A stretch of DNA of 64,000 nucleotides from Streptomyces venezuelae. GTDB lineage: Bacteria; Actinomycetota; Actinomycetes; Streptomycetales; Streptomycetaceae. Shown piece after piece: positions 26,073-34,149 of the stretch. Below the pieces are notes generated by a model. It was given only the letters and a program-made list of their open reading frames with translations, was not told the DNA's origin and ran no database searches. How positions within the stretch are numbered: position 1 is the stretch's first letter; every line of letters starts with the position of its first letter. The stretch covers positions 2,380,001 through 2,444,000 of the forward strand of contig NZ_CP029193.1 in NCBI RefSeq assembly GCF_008642355.1, written 5' to 3'. The position numbers were made by a program, and so were the translations under genes.

Positions 26073-26978
26073 GTGCCGCCTACGATGAGCCGCATGGGTG
26101 ATGTTCTGGCCGGATTTCATGCCGCCTGGGAGTTCGAGTCCGACTCCGTGCTCATCCGCTTCGAACGGGGAATCCGCACGCCGAAGCTGTTCCAGGCGCT
26201 CGGCGAACGGCGCATCCCCCATGAGGCGATCTCGGCGGTGACGCTCTCCTCCGGCAAGCGCGGGACCGTGGTCCTGCATGCCGTGCCGAGACCGGGCGCC
26301 GATCCTCTGATGGAGGCCGCGGCGGGGCAGCTCAAGGAGAACTGCGACCCGTACCGCCTGGTGCTGCCCGCGGAGCGGGAGACGCTCGCCGAGTACTACG
26401 CGGACGAGCTGCGGGCGCAGCTCCCGCCGGACGACGGCGAGAGCCCGGACCGCTTCCTGGTGGCGCCGCCCGAGGCGCCGCTGCAGTTCAAGGCGTACGA
26501 CGGCAAGGCGTCCTTCGACGGGAAGCTGGTGTCGTTCCGCTGGTTCTGGACGGGCGCGTCCTCGGCGAAGTGGAAGGCCGGTGACCAGAGTTTCCCGGTC
26601 ACCGACCTGAGCGGCATCGAGTGGCGCTCGCCCGAGGTGTTCGAGGGCCATCTGCGGCTGCTGCGCCGCGAGACGCCGGTGGCGCAGCCCGCACAGGCCG
26701 ACCAGGACCCGGCGGCCGTCGTCTTCGGCCTCGGCTACGGCCCGGTCCACGAGTCACTGCCGTTCGCCGCGTCGGTCCTCGCCGCGGTGCGGGCGTCGGG
26801 CCCGGCGCCGAACTCCGACGGCCTGGGCGCCGTCGCCGCCGCCGTGACGCCCGCCGTGCGGCGCGATCCGGCGGACATCGCGGAGCGCATCCGGCACCTG
26901 GGCGAGCTGCACCGGGCCGGTCTGCTCACGGACGACGAGTTCACGGTGAAGAAGACCGAGCTGCTCGCCGAGCTGTGA
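26073..26978 (+). CDS. DUF4429 protein with C-terminal SHOCT domain
   Basis: About 301 residues. It has two DUF4429 repeats (first from GFHAAWEFESDSVLIRFERG, second from FKAYDGKASFDGKLVSFRW), each a PH-like beta sandwich with a VxLxxGKxGxxVLH-type strand pair. After a low-complexity spacer, the last 35 residues (ERIRHLGELHRAGLLTDDEFTVKKTELLAEL, quoted in part: AGLLTDDEFTVKK) form a SHOCT motif, a short helical pair found at the ends of many bacterial proteins. Function unknown. GTG 26073 has GGAGG at five bases; ATG 26085 and ATG 26094 are possible and lack a ribosome site. Confidence 0.82.
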   Translation: MPPTMSRMGDVLAGFHAAWEFESDSVLIRFERGIRTPKLFQALGERRIPHEAISAVTLSSGKRGTVVLHAVPRPGADPLMEAAAGQLKENCDPYRLVLPAERETLAEYYADELRAQLPPDDGESPDRFLVAPPEAPLQFKAYDGKASFDGKLVSFRWFWTGASSAKWKAGDQSFPVTDLSGIEWRSPEVFEGHLRLLRRETPVAQPAQADQDPAAVVFGLGYGPVHESLPFAASVLAAVRASGPAPNSDGLGAVAAAVTPAVRRDPADIAERIRHLGELHRAGLLTDDEFTVKKTELLAEL

Positions 26979-27000
26979 GCCCCGTGCCGTTCCGCTGCCG

Positions 27001-28017
27001 CTACTCCCGTCCCGCCGACGTGAAGGACATGTCGGCGTAGCGGTCGCCCGCGACGCCCGCGGCGATCGGTTCGAGGGCGGCGAGGTCGTTCTCGGTGAGG
27101 GTGATGCGGGTGGCCGCGGTGTTCTCCTCGACCCGGGTGGCCTTGCGGGTGCCGGGGATCGGGACGACGGGCAGGCCGTGGATGTCCGCCTGCTGCTGGA
27201 CCCAGGCGAGCGCGACCTGGCCGAGGCTGGCTCCGTGCGCCTCGGCGACGGAGCGGACGGGGGCGAGGAGGGCCGCGTTGGCGGTGGCGTTGTCGCCGGT
27301 GAAGCGGGGCTGACGGCGCCGGAAGTCGTCCTCGCCGAGCTCCTTGTCGGCGCTGACGAACGCGCCGGTGAGGAAGCCGCGGCCGAGTGGGGAGTACGGC
27401 ACGAGGGCCACCCCGAGGTCGGCCGCCGCCGGGACCACGCCGCGCTCGATGTCGCGGCTGAACAGCGACCACTCCGACTGCACGGCGGCGACGGGGTGGA
27501 CGGCGTGCGCGGCGCGCAGTTCGGGGCCGGTGACCTCGCTCAGGCCGATGTGCTTGACCTTGCCCGCGGCGACGAGCTCCGCGAGCACGCCGGCGGTCTC
27601 CTCGATCGGCACGTCCGGGTCGCGGCGGTGCATGTAGTAGAGGTCGATGACGTCCGTGCCGAGGCGGCGCAGGCTCGCGTCGACGCTGGCGCGGATGTAC
27701 GCGGGGCTGTTGTCGATGCGCCGCTTCGTCGGCTCCGCCGGGTCGATGGCCAGGGCGAACTTCGTGGCGAGGACGATCTCGTCGCGGTGTGCCTTGACGA
27801 AGGGGGCGAGGAACTTCTCGTTCTCGCCCATGCCGTAGACGTCGGCGGTGTCGTAGAGGGTGACGCCGAGCTCCAGGGCGCGGTCCAGGGTGGCGCGGGC
27901 CTGGTCGGTGTCCGTGGGGCCGTAGGCGAAGCTCATGCCCATGCAGCCGAGACCCTGGACGCCGACCTCGGGGCCGCCCGTGCCGAGCCGCACCTTCGCT
28001 ATTGCCTTGTCCGTCAT
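27001..28017 (-). CDS. Aldo/keto reductase
   Basis: A 338-residue NADPH-dependent aldo/keto reductase, (beta/alpha)8 barrel, of the AKR13-like group. The catalytic tetrad is visible: Asp and Tyr in YDTADVYGMGENE, Lys in ATKFAL and His in YYMHRRD. The cofactor end VPIPGTRKATRVEEN is intact. It follows a MerR regulator gene by only three bases on the same strand, so regulator and enzyme form an operon. The natural substrate is likely a reactive aldehyde or ketone, by analogy with other MerR-controlled reductases. Confidence 0.9.
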   Translation of the reverse strand: MTDKAIAKVRLGTGGPEVGVQGLGCMGMSFAYGPTDTDQARATLDRALELGVTLYDTADVYGMGENEKFLAPFVKAHRDEIVLATKFALAIDPAEPTKRRIDNSPAYIRASVDASLRRLGTDVIDLYYMHRRDPDVPIEETAGVLAELVAAGKVKHIGLSEVTGPELRAAHAVHPVAAVQSEWSLFSRDIERGVVPAAADLGVALVPYSPLGRGFLTGAFVSADKELGEDDFRRRQPRFTGDNATANAALLAPVRSVAEAHGASLGQVALAWVQQQADIHGLPVVPIPGTRKATRVEENTAATRITLTENDLAALEPIAAGVAGDRYADMSFTSAGRE

Positions 28018-28020
28018 CAG

Positions 28021-28440
28021 TCAGGGCCTTTCCGACGCCTTGCGGGCGCCCGCATAGTGATCGATCTTGTAGTCGAGGACGGCGAGGGTGTCCTGCAGCT
28101 CCGCGATCCGCGCGCGGACGTCGCGCCGGGTCCGCTCCAGGAGTTCCTGGCGCTGCGGGAAGGTGTGCTGCCCTTCGCGCACCAGCTCCGCGTACCGGAC
28201 CATGTCCGCCACGGGCATCCCGGTCAGGCGCAGCTTCCCGACGAACGCCAGCCAGTCGAGGTCGCGGTTGCGGTAGCGGCGCTGGCCCGTGTGGGAGCGG
28301 TCGATGTGCGGCATCAGGCCGATCCGCTCGTACCACCGCAGGGTGTAGGCGGAGAGACCGGTCCGGTCGACGACTTCACTGATCGTGTAGTGGTCCTGCC
28401 CGTCCGGTTTCGCCTGGGTCCTGGTCTCCGTCACCGTCAT
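28021..28440 (-). CDS. MerR-family regulator of the aldo/keto reductase
   Basis: A 139-residue MerR regulator. Residues 19-85 are the winged helix-turn-helix (YTISEVVDRTGLSAYTLRWYERIGL, quoted in part: VVDRTGLSAYTLRWYE), followed by a dimerising coiled coil (about 90-130). No Cys-rich metal site is present in the C-terminus, so it probably senses an organic or redox signal rather than metal. Its start ATG lies at the predicted transcription start of a 19-bp-spaced promoter over an 18-bp palindrome, giving a leaderless message and autoregulation. It is co-transcribed with the reductase. Confidence 0.9.
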   Translation of the reverse strand: MTVTETRTQAKPDGQDHYTISEVVDRTGLSAYTLRWYERIGLMPHIDRSHTGQRRYRNRDLDWLAFVGKLRLTGMPVADMVRYAELVREGQHTFPQRQELLERTRRDVRARIAELQDTLAVLDYKIDHYAGARKASERP

Positions 28441-28447
28441 GAACCAC

Positions 28448-28478
28448 ACGCTAGAACCTTGGAGTGCACTCCAAGCAA
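28448..28478 (-). promoter_or_regulatory. MerR-type promoter with perfect 18-bp palindrome
   Basis: On the minus strand TTGCTT (28478-28473) and TAGCGT (28453-28448) are separated by 19 bases, the over-long spacing typical of MerR-controlled promoters. The perfect palindrome CTTGGAGTGCACTCCAAG (28458-28475) fills the spacer. The start codon is at about +1 or +2. Confidence 0.75.
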
Positions 28479-28534
28479 GCGGATTTGGTGGAAATCCGGA
28501 AGACACCTCCGCGCCTGGTCACTACGGTCCCGGC

Positions 28535-28895
28535 ATGAATTCCGTACGCCGTGCCACGCCGGAAGACGCCGAGGAACTGCTCAGACTGAGGCAGGTGATG
28601 ATCGACTCCGTCTTCGCGGGGCGCTCAGCGGCCGGAAGCGCCACCGCGTCGGACACGGGCTGGCACGCCGAGTCCCTGCCGACCGTACGGCGTCGGCTCG
28701 GCGAACCCGACGGGGACTTCGCGGCGTTCGTCGTCGATCATCCGGAGCGCCCCGGCGGGCTCGCCGCGCCGGCCGTCGGCACGCTCGACCACCGGATCGG
28801 GCGCGCGGGCAACCCGCACGGCCTGACCGGCTCCGTCTTCAGCGTCGCTGGGCTTCGTCCGCAAGCCCGACCCCTCGATGCGGCTCAACCTGTGA
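28535..28895 (+). pseudogene. GNAT acetyltransferase remnant with internal deletion
   Basis: The N-terminal half is a normal GNAT acetyltransferase start: MNSVRRATPEDAEELLRLRQ, then FAAFVVDHPE and the strand GLTGSVFSV at about residue 100. A GNAT would continue with the acetyl-CoA motif (R/Q-x-x-G-x-G/A) and two more strands. Instead the sequence jumps, one frame over, straight to LGFVRKPDPSMRLNL and TGA at 28893, the typical end of this GNAT group. Roughly 130-150 bases including the whole acetyl-CoA site are missing, and the frame is shifted. The literal frame ends at 28933. I judge it non-functional. Confidence 0.75.
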
Positions 28896-28914
28896 GCCGC
28901 TTAGGCTCGGGGGC

Positions 28915-29736
28915 ATGCAGAGCCTCGCGTTGATCGAGAACTGGCCCGTTCCCACCGCCGCAGCGGCCGTCGTCCGGGCGGACGGCACCGTCGTGGGGGC
29001 GCACGGCCCCACGGACCGGCGGTTCGCGCTCGCCTCGGTCACCAAGCCCCTCGCTGCGTACGCCGCACTCGTCGCGTACGAGGAGGGGGCGATCGAGCTC
29101 GACGAGCCCGCGGGGCCCGAGGGGTCGACGGTGCGGCACCTGCTCGCGCACACCAGCGGCCTCGCGTTCGACGAGCACCGGGTGACGTCGGCGCCGGGGA
29201 CACGGCGGCTGTACTCCAACGCGGGGTTCGAGGTGCTCGGCGACCACATCGCCAAGGCGACCGACATCCCCTTCGCGGAGTACCTGCGGCAGGCGGTCCT
29301 GACGCCGCTGGGGATGACGTACACGACGCTGGAGGGCGACCTCTCGCCCGCCAAGGACGGCGTGTCGACGGTCGACGACCTGGTGCGGTTCGCGGCGGAG
29401 GTGCAGGCACCCCGCCTCCTCGACGCGCGGACCGTGGCGGCGGCGATGACCGTGACGTACCCCGGGCTGAAGGGCGTCCTTCCCGGGTACGGGCACCAGA
29501 ACCCCAACGACTGGGGGCTCGGCTTCGAGATCCGGGACTCCAAGTCGCCCCACTGGACGGGGAGTTCGTCCTCGCCCCGGACCTTCGGGCACTTCGGGCA
29601 GGCGGGTACGTTCCTGTGGATCGACCCCGACGCGCAGGCGGCCTGCGTCGCGCTCACCGACCGGCCCTTCGGGCCGTGGGCCGCCGAGGTGTGGCCCCCG
29701 TTCACCGACGCGGTGCTCGCCGACCTCCGCGACTAG
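28915..29736 (+). CDS. Serine hydrolase of the beta-lactamase/DD-peptidase fold
   Basis: A 273-residue cytoplasmic-looking enzyme (no signal peptide) of the class C beta-lactamase/esterase family. SxxK is SVTK near residue 41 (ALASVTKPLAAYA), the YxN-type motif is YSN near residue 100, and the third motif is in FGHFGQAGTFLW (HFG in place of KTG). Without export it is more likely an esterase or amidase than a wall enzyme. The ATG follows GGGGG closely, and the gene begins 20 bases after the GNAT remnant. Confidence 0.85.
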   Translation: MQSLALIENWPVPTAAAAVVRADGTVVGAHGPTDRRFALASVTKPLAAYAALVAYEEGAIELDEPAGPEGSTVRHLLAHTSGLAFDEHRVTSAPGTRRLYSNAGFEVLGDHIAKATDIPFAEYLRQAVLTPLGMTYTTLEGDLSPAKDGVSTVDDLVRFAAEVQAPRLLDARTVAAAMTVTYPGLKGVLPGYGHQNPNDWGLGFEIRDSKSPHWTGSSSSPRTFGHFGQAGTFLWIDPDAQAACVALTDRPFGPWAAEVWPPFTDAVLADLRD

Positions 29737-29745
29737 GGCATCGGG

Positions 29746-30417
29746 TCAGGCGGCGCTCGTCATCTCCCAGATCAGTATCTCGGCCGCGCCCCGGGCCTCC
29801 CCTTCCAGGTCCGGCTCCGCGCTGATCCGCGCGGAGTCCCCCGGGCCCAGCAGGTCGCCCGCGAGGGACAGCCTGCCGCGTACCACGTGGACGTACACGA
29901 ACGGCGCCTCCGGCACCGCGAGGCGCTCCCCCGTCGCGAGCCGCCGCACGTGCAGCAGCGCCCCCGCGTCCGGCACCGCGTACGGCGTCGAGTCGGCGAT
30001 CCCGCGCACCACCTCGTAGGACGGGTCGCCGCCCGGGGCGAGCGGGGCCAGCCACATCTGGACGAAGACCAGCGGGTCCGGGCCGTCGTTGCGTTCCACG
30101 TGGCGGACACCGCCCGCGGCCGACAGGTGCTGCACGTCGCCGGGGCGGACCCGGGACGCGTGGCCCCGCGAATCGCGGTGGGTGAGCTCGCCCTCCACGA
30201 CCCACGTCACGATCTCCGTGTGGCTGTGCGGATGCTCGTCGAAGCCCGCGCCGGGCGCGAGACGCTCTTCGTTGCAGGCGAGGACCGCGCCGAAGCGGAG
30301 GTTGTCGGGGTCGTAGTGGGGGCCGAAGGAGAAGGCGTGGCAGGACTCGATGCCGGCCGCGGTCTCCCCGCCGCGGTACCGGTCGCCGGAGCGCCGTACG
30401 TCAATCACGCCCCCCAC
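29746..30417 (-). CDS. Pirin-family bicupin protein
   Basis: A 223-residue pirin. The N-terminal cupin carries the metal ligands in FDEHPHSHTEIVTWVVEGELTHRD (quoted in part: FDEHPHSHTE, residues about 58-67), His-x-His plus Glu, as in YhhW-type quercetinases. The C-terminal cupin is degenerate, also usual. Function ranges from quercetin dioxygenase to transcription cofactor; not resolvable here. Start may be the GTG at 30417 or the in-frame GTG at 30408 (beginning IDVRRSGDRY). It is divergent from fasR across 62 bases and convergent with the serine hydrolase. Confidence 0.87.
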   Translation of the reverse strand: MGGVIDVRRSGDRYRGGETAAGIESCHAFSFGPHYDPDNLRFGAVLACNEERLAPGAGFDEHPHSHTEIVTWVVEGELTHRDSRGHASRVRPGDVQHLSAAGGVRHVERNDGPDPLVFVQMWLAPLAPGGDPSYEVVRGIADSTPYAVPDAGALLHVRRLATGERLAVPEAPFVYVHVVRGRLSLAGDLLGPGDSARISAEPDLEGEARGAAEILIWEMTSAA

Positions 30418-30479
30418 GGTAGGACAGGTCCTGGCCCCTGCACCGCATGTCCCCGCCCCGATAAGGCAGTCTTGTCCCC

Positions 30480-31688
30480 GTGCCCGAACCTTCAGCGAAC
30501 GCAGCCCATCAGGACGCCCGACGGTCCGCCCACGCCCATGCCGCGACCCTGAAGCGCCTGGAGAAGTCGTCCGGGAGCCTCGCGGCGCAGGCCATCGCGC
30601 GCATGGACGAGACGCTGTCCTGGTACCGGGCGATGCCGCCGGAGAACCGCTCCTGGATCGGCCTGGTGGCCCAGGCCGGTATCGCCGCGTTCACCGAGTG
30701 GTTCCGGCACCCGGATGCCCCCCAGGCCATCTCCACCGACGTCTTCGGCACCGCCCCGCGCGAACTGACCAGGGCGATCACCCTGCGCCAGACCGTGGAG
30801 ATGGTGCGTACGACGATCGAGGTCATGGAGTCGGCGATCGACGAGGTCGCCGCGCCGGGCGACGAGTCGGTGCTGCGGGAGGCCCTCCTCGTCTACGCCC
30901 GCGAGATCGCCTTCGCCACGGCGCAGGTGTACGCGCAGGCCGCCGAGGCACGCGGTGCCTGGGACGCCCGGCTCGAATCGCTCGTCGTGAACGCGGTCCT
31001 CTCCGGCGAGGCCGACGAGGGCGCCGTCTCGCGGGCCGCGGCCCTCGGGTGGAACTCGCCCGAACACGTCTGCGTGGTCCTCGGCACCGCGCCCGACGGC
31101 GACAGCGAGCTCACCGTGGAGGCCATCCGCCGTGCCGCCCGGCACGCGAAGCTGCAGGTCCTGACGGGTGTGCTCGGGGACCGCCTGGTCGTCATCGCGG
31201 GCGGCAACGACAATCCGCTGCACGTCGCGAAGTCCCTGATCGGGCCGTACGCCGCCGGTCCCGTGGTGGCCGGTCCCATCGTCCCCGACCTGCTCGCCGC
31301 CACCCGCTCCGCGCAGGCCGCGGCCGCCGGACTCAAGGCCTCCGCCGCCTGGCAGGACGCCCCGCGGCCGGTCCTCGCGGACGATCTGCTGCCCGAACGC
31401 GCGATCGCCGGGGATCCGGCGGCGCGCGAGCAGTTGGTGGAGGAGATCTACAGACCACTGGAGGAAGCGGGCTCCGCGCTCCTGGAGACGCTCAGCGTCT
31501 ATCTGGAACAAGCCAGCAGTCTCGAAGGCGCGGCCAGAATGCTCTTCGTCCACCCCAACACCGTGCGCTACCGGCTCCGACGTGTGACTGACGTCACCGG
31601 CTGGTCACCTTCCGATGTCCGCTCGGCCTTCACGCTGCGGATCGCGCTGATCCTGGGGCGGCTGGCCGACGGCGATCCTCAGTCGTAG
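30480..31688 (+). CDS. fasR: PucR-type activator of fatty acid synthesis genes, FasR
   Basis: A 402-residue regulator with an N-terminal helical domain, a GGDEF-like/CdaR central part (about 150-250, VCVVLGTAP) and a C-terminal PucR helix-turn-helix (AARMLFVHPNTVRYRLRRVTDVTG, quoted in part: HPNTVRYRLRRVTDVTG, about 350-370). It sits directly upstream of fabD with 100 bases between, the arrangement of S. coelicolor FasR, reported to activate fabD-fabH-acpP-fabF. Starts with GTG, no evident Shine-Dalgarno. Repeats right after its stop codon are candidate binding sites. Confidence 0.9.
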   Translation: MPEPSANAAHQDARRSAHAHAATLKRLEKSSGSLAAQAIARMDETLSWYRAMPPENRSWIGLVAQAGIAAFTEWFRHPDAPQAISTDVFGTAPRELTRAITLRQTVEMVRTTIEVMESAIDEVAAPGDESVLREALLVYAREIAFATAQVYAQAAEARGAWDARLESLVVNAVLSGEADEGAVSRAAALGWNSPEHVCVVLGTAPDGDSELTVEAIRRAARHAKLQVLTGVLGDRLVVIAGGNDNPLHVAKSLIGPYAAGPVVAGPIVPDLLAATRSAQAAAAGLKASAAWQDAPRPVLADDLLPERAIAGDPAAREQLVEEIYRPLEEAGSALLETLSVYLEQASSLEGAARMLFVHPNTVRYRLRRVTDVTGWSPSDVRSAFTLRIALILGRLADGDPQS

Positions 31689-31725
31689 GGTTTGTCGGCG
31701 GGTTTGTCGGCCTCCTACAAATCCC
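31688..31725 (+). promoter_or_regulatory. Repeated GGGTTTGTCGGC boxes, candidate FasR site
   Basis: Two perfect tandem 12-bp copies of GGGTTTGTCGGC (31688-31699 and 31700-31711) are followed by ACAAATCCC (31717-31725), an inverted, one-base-extended form of GGGTTTGT. They lie 64-101 bases before fabD, the right place for an activator site. Assignment to FasR is inference. Confidence 0.5.
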
Positions 31726-31788
31726 CCACCGGTTCTTCGTCCCTGTCCCCACGGGCGGGTCCCACCGTCCACAAGAGAGAGTGTAAGA

Positions 31789-32700
31789 GTGCTCGTACTC
31801 GTCGCTCCCGGCCAAGGCGCTCAGACGCCCGGCTTCCTGACCCCCTGGCTCGACCTCCCCGGTGCTGCCGACCGCATCGCCGCCTGGTCGGACGCCATCG
31901 GGCTCGACCTCGCCCACTACGGCACCCAGGCCGACGCGGACGCGATCCGTGACACGGCCGTGGCCCAGCCGCTGCTCGTGGCCGCCGGTCTGCTCTCGGC
32001 CGCGGCACTCGGTGACATCACGCCGGGCGCCGTCGCCGGACACAGCGTCGGCGAGATCACGGCCGCCGCGTACGCCGGAGTGCTCTCCGACGACGCGGCC
32101 CTCGGTCTCGTCCGCGCCCGCGGTCTGGCCATGGCCGAGGCGGCCGCCGTCACGGAGACCGGCATGGCCGCCCTCCTCGGCGGCGACCCCGAGGTCACCG
32201 TCCCGCACCTGGAGAAGCTCGGGCTGACCCCGGCCAACGTGAACGGCGCCGGCCAGATCGTTGCCGCAGGCACCCTGGAGCAGCTCGCGGCGCTGCAGGA
32301 GGACAAGCCCGAGGGCGTCCGCAAGGTCGTTCCCCTCAAGGTCGCGGGCGCGTTCCACACCGAGCACATGGCTCCCGCGGTCGCCGCGCTGGAGGAGGCT
32401 GCCAAGGACCTCACCGTCGCCGACCCGCGTTTCGCATACGTCTCGAACCGCGACGGCAAGACGGTCGCCACCGGCACCGACGTGATCTCCCGCCTGGTCG
32501 GGCAGGTCGCCAACCCGGTCCGCTGGGACCTGTGCATGGAGACCTTCAAGGAGCTCGGCGTGACGGCGCTGATCGAGGTGTGCCCCGGCGGCACGCTGAC
32601 CGGTCTGGCCAAGCGCGCCCTCAAGGGCGTCCAGACCCTCGCGGTGAAGACCCCCGACGACCTCGACGCGGCCCGCGCGCTCGTCGCCGAGCATTCCTGA
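31789..32700 (+). CDS. fabD: Malonyl-CoA:ACP transacylase
   Basis: A 303-residue FabD that loads malonate onto acyl carrier protein. Motifs: GQGAQTPGFL (residues 7-16), nucleophile GHSVGE (Ser near residue 86), Arg in VRARGLAMAE, and the catalytic His in VAGAFHTEHM (about 187). The C-terminal PVRWD and ECPGG-like motif EVCPGG are also conserved. In Streptomyces this enzyme also serves polyketide synthases. It is the first gene of the four-gene fab operon, with 28 bases to fabH. GTG start with AGAGAG upstream. Confidence 0.97.
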   Translation: MLVLVAPGQGAQTPGFLTPWLDLPGAADRIAAWSDAIGLDLAHYGTQADADAIRDTAVAQPLLVAAGLLSAAALGDITPGAVAGHSVGEITAAAYAGVLSDDAALGLVRARGLAMAEAAAVTETGMAALLGGDPEVTVPHLEKLGLTPANVNGAGQIVAAGTLEQLAALQEDKPEGVRKVVPLKVAGAFHTEHMAPAVAALEEAAKDLTVADPRFAYVSNRDGKTVATGTDVISRLVGQVANPVRWDLCMETFKELGVTALIEVCPGGTLTGLAKRALKGVQTLAVKTPDDLDAARALVAEHS

Positions 32701-32728
32701 GCCGACGACAGACAAGGAGCCGTAGCGC

Positions 32729-33733
32729 ATGTCGAAGATCAAGGCCGCACAGGGCCATCCGTACGCGCGGATCATGGGCGTCGGCGGCTACCGTCCCACC
32801 CGGGTCGTGCCGAACGAGGTCATCCTCGAGACGATCGACTCGTCCGACGAGTGGATCCGTTCCCGCTCCGGCATCGCGACCCGCCACTGGGCCTCCGACG
32901 AGGAGACCGTGGCCGCGATGTCCGTCGAGGCCGCGGGCAAGGCGATCGCCGACGCCGGCATCACGCCCGAGCAGGTCGGAGCCGTCATCGTCTCCACCGT
33001 CTCGCACTTCAAGCAGACACCGGCGATCGCGACCGAGATCGCGGACAAGGTCGGCGCGGGCAAGCCCGCCGCGTTCGACATCTCCGCGGGCTGCGCCGGT
33101 TTCGGTTACGGTCTGACCCTCGCCAAGGGCATGGTCGTCGACGGTTCCGCCGAGTACGTCCTGGTGATCGGTGTGGAGCGGCTGAGCGACCTCACCGACC
33201 TGCACGACCGTGCCACGGCGTTCCTCTTCGGTGACGGCGCGGGCGCCGTGATCGTCGGCCCCTCCAAGGAGCCGCGGATCGGTCCGACGGTGTGGGGCTC
33301 GGAGGGCGACAAGGCCGAGACGATCAAGCAGACCGAGGCGTGGGACGTGTACCGCAACGGTGGCGCGCCCGCGAAGTACCCTGCCATCACCCAGGAGGGC
33401 CAGGCGGTCTTCCGCTGGGCCGTGTTCGAGATGGCGAAGGTCGCCCAGCAGGCGCTGGACGCGGCCGGAATCACCGCGGACGACCTGGACGTCTTCATTC
33501 CGCACCAGGCCAACGAGCGGATCATCGACTCGATGGTGAAGACTCTGAAACTGCCGGAACACGTCACGGTCGCCCGTGACGTGCGCACCACCGGGAACAC
33601 CTCGGCCGCCTCGATCCCGCTCGCGATGGAGCGGCTCCTGGCGACCGGCGAGGCGAAGAGCGGCGACACCGCCCTCGTCATCGGCTTCGGGGCGGGTCTC
33701 GTCTACGCAGCCACGGTCGTTACCCTCCCCTAG
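32729..33733 (+). CDS. fabH: Beta-ketoacyl-ACP synthase III
   Basis: A 334-residue FabH starting fatty acid chains by condensing an acyl-CoA starter with malonyl-ACP; in Streptomyces the branched starters isobutyryl-, isovaleryl- and anteisovaleryl-CoA are preferred. The triad is present: Cys in SAGCAGF (about residue 122), His in HQANERI (about 258) and Asn in GNTSAAS (about 289). The dimer loop FKQTP carries Gln-Thr. AAGGAG lies nine bases before ATG. Full length, in the canonical order after fabD. Confidence 0.97.
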   Translation: MSKIKAAQGHPYARIMGVGGYRPTRVVPNEVILETIDSSDEWIRSRSGIATRHWASDEETVAAMSVEAAGKAIADAGITPEQVGAVIVSTVSHFKQTPAIATEIADKVGAGKPAAFDISAGCAGFGYGLTLAKGMVVDGSAEYVLVIGVERLSDLTDLHDRATAFLFGDGAGAVIVGPSKEPRIGPTVWGSEGDKAETIKQTEAWDVYRNGGAPAKYPAITQEGQAVFRWAVFEMAKVAQQALDAAGITADDLDVFIPHQANERIIDSMVKTLKLPEHVTVARDVRTTGNTSAASIPLAMERLLATGEAKSGDTALVIGFGAGLVYAATVVTLP

Positions 33734-33830
33734 GCATCACGTCCGGATCATCCGGTCCGGGCGTCGCAACCAACCTGCCGCTGCCGCGGCGGGCGCCACA
33801 CCCTCTGGATACATAAGAAGGAGCGCCAAC

Positions 33831-34079
33831 ATGGCCGCCACTCAGGAAGAGATCGTCGCCGGTCTCGCGGAGATCGTCAACGAGATCGCCGGCATCCCGG
33901 TCGAGGACGTCCAGCTGGACAAGTCCTTCACCGACGACCTGGACGTCGACTCGCTGTCCATGGTCGAGGTCGTCGTCGCCGCCGAAGAGCGCTTCGACGT
34001 GAAGATCCCGGACGACGACGTCAAGAACCTCAAGACGGTCGGCGACGCGACCAAGTACATCCTCGAGCACCAGAGCTGA
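33831..34079 (+). CDS. acpP: Acyl carrier protein
   Basis: An 82-residue ACP carrying growing acyl chains on 4'-phosphopantetheine. The attachment Ser41 lies in DVDSLSMVE; helix II (SLSMVEVVVAAEERFDV) and the acidic surface are typical of fatty acid, not polyketide, ACPs. ATG 33831 is preceded by AAGGAG. Small gene nested between fabH and fabF, with 97 and 70 bases of spacer respectively, so some separate translation control is possible. Confidence 0.97.
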   Translation: MAATQEEIVAGLAEIVNEIAGIPVEDVQLDKSFTDDLDVDSLSMVEVVVAAEERFDVKIPDDDVKNLKTVGDATKYILEHQS

Positions 34080-34149
34080 CCCAGCTCGTGCTCTGTCGCC
34101 ACCCGGCGGTGGCGCCGCTGATCCCCTCAACACCGTGGAGAAATTTCCT

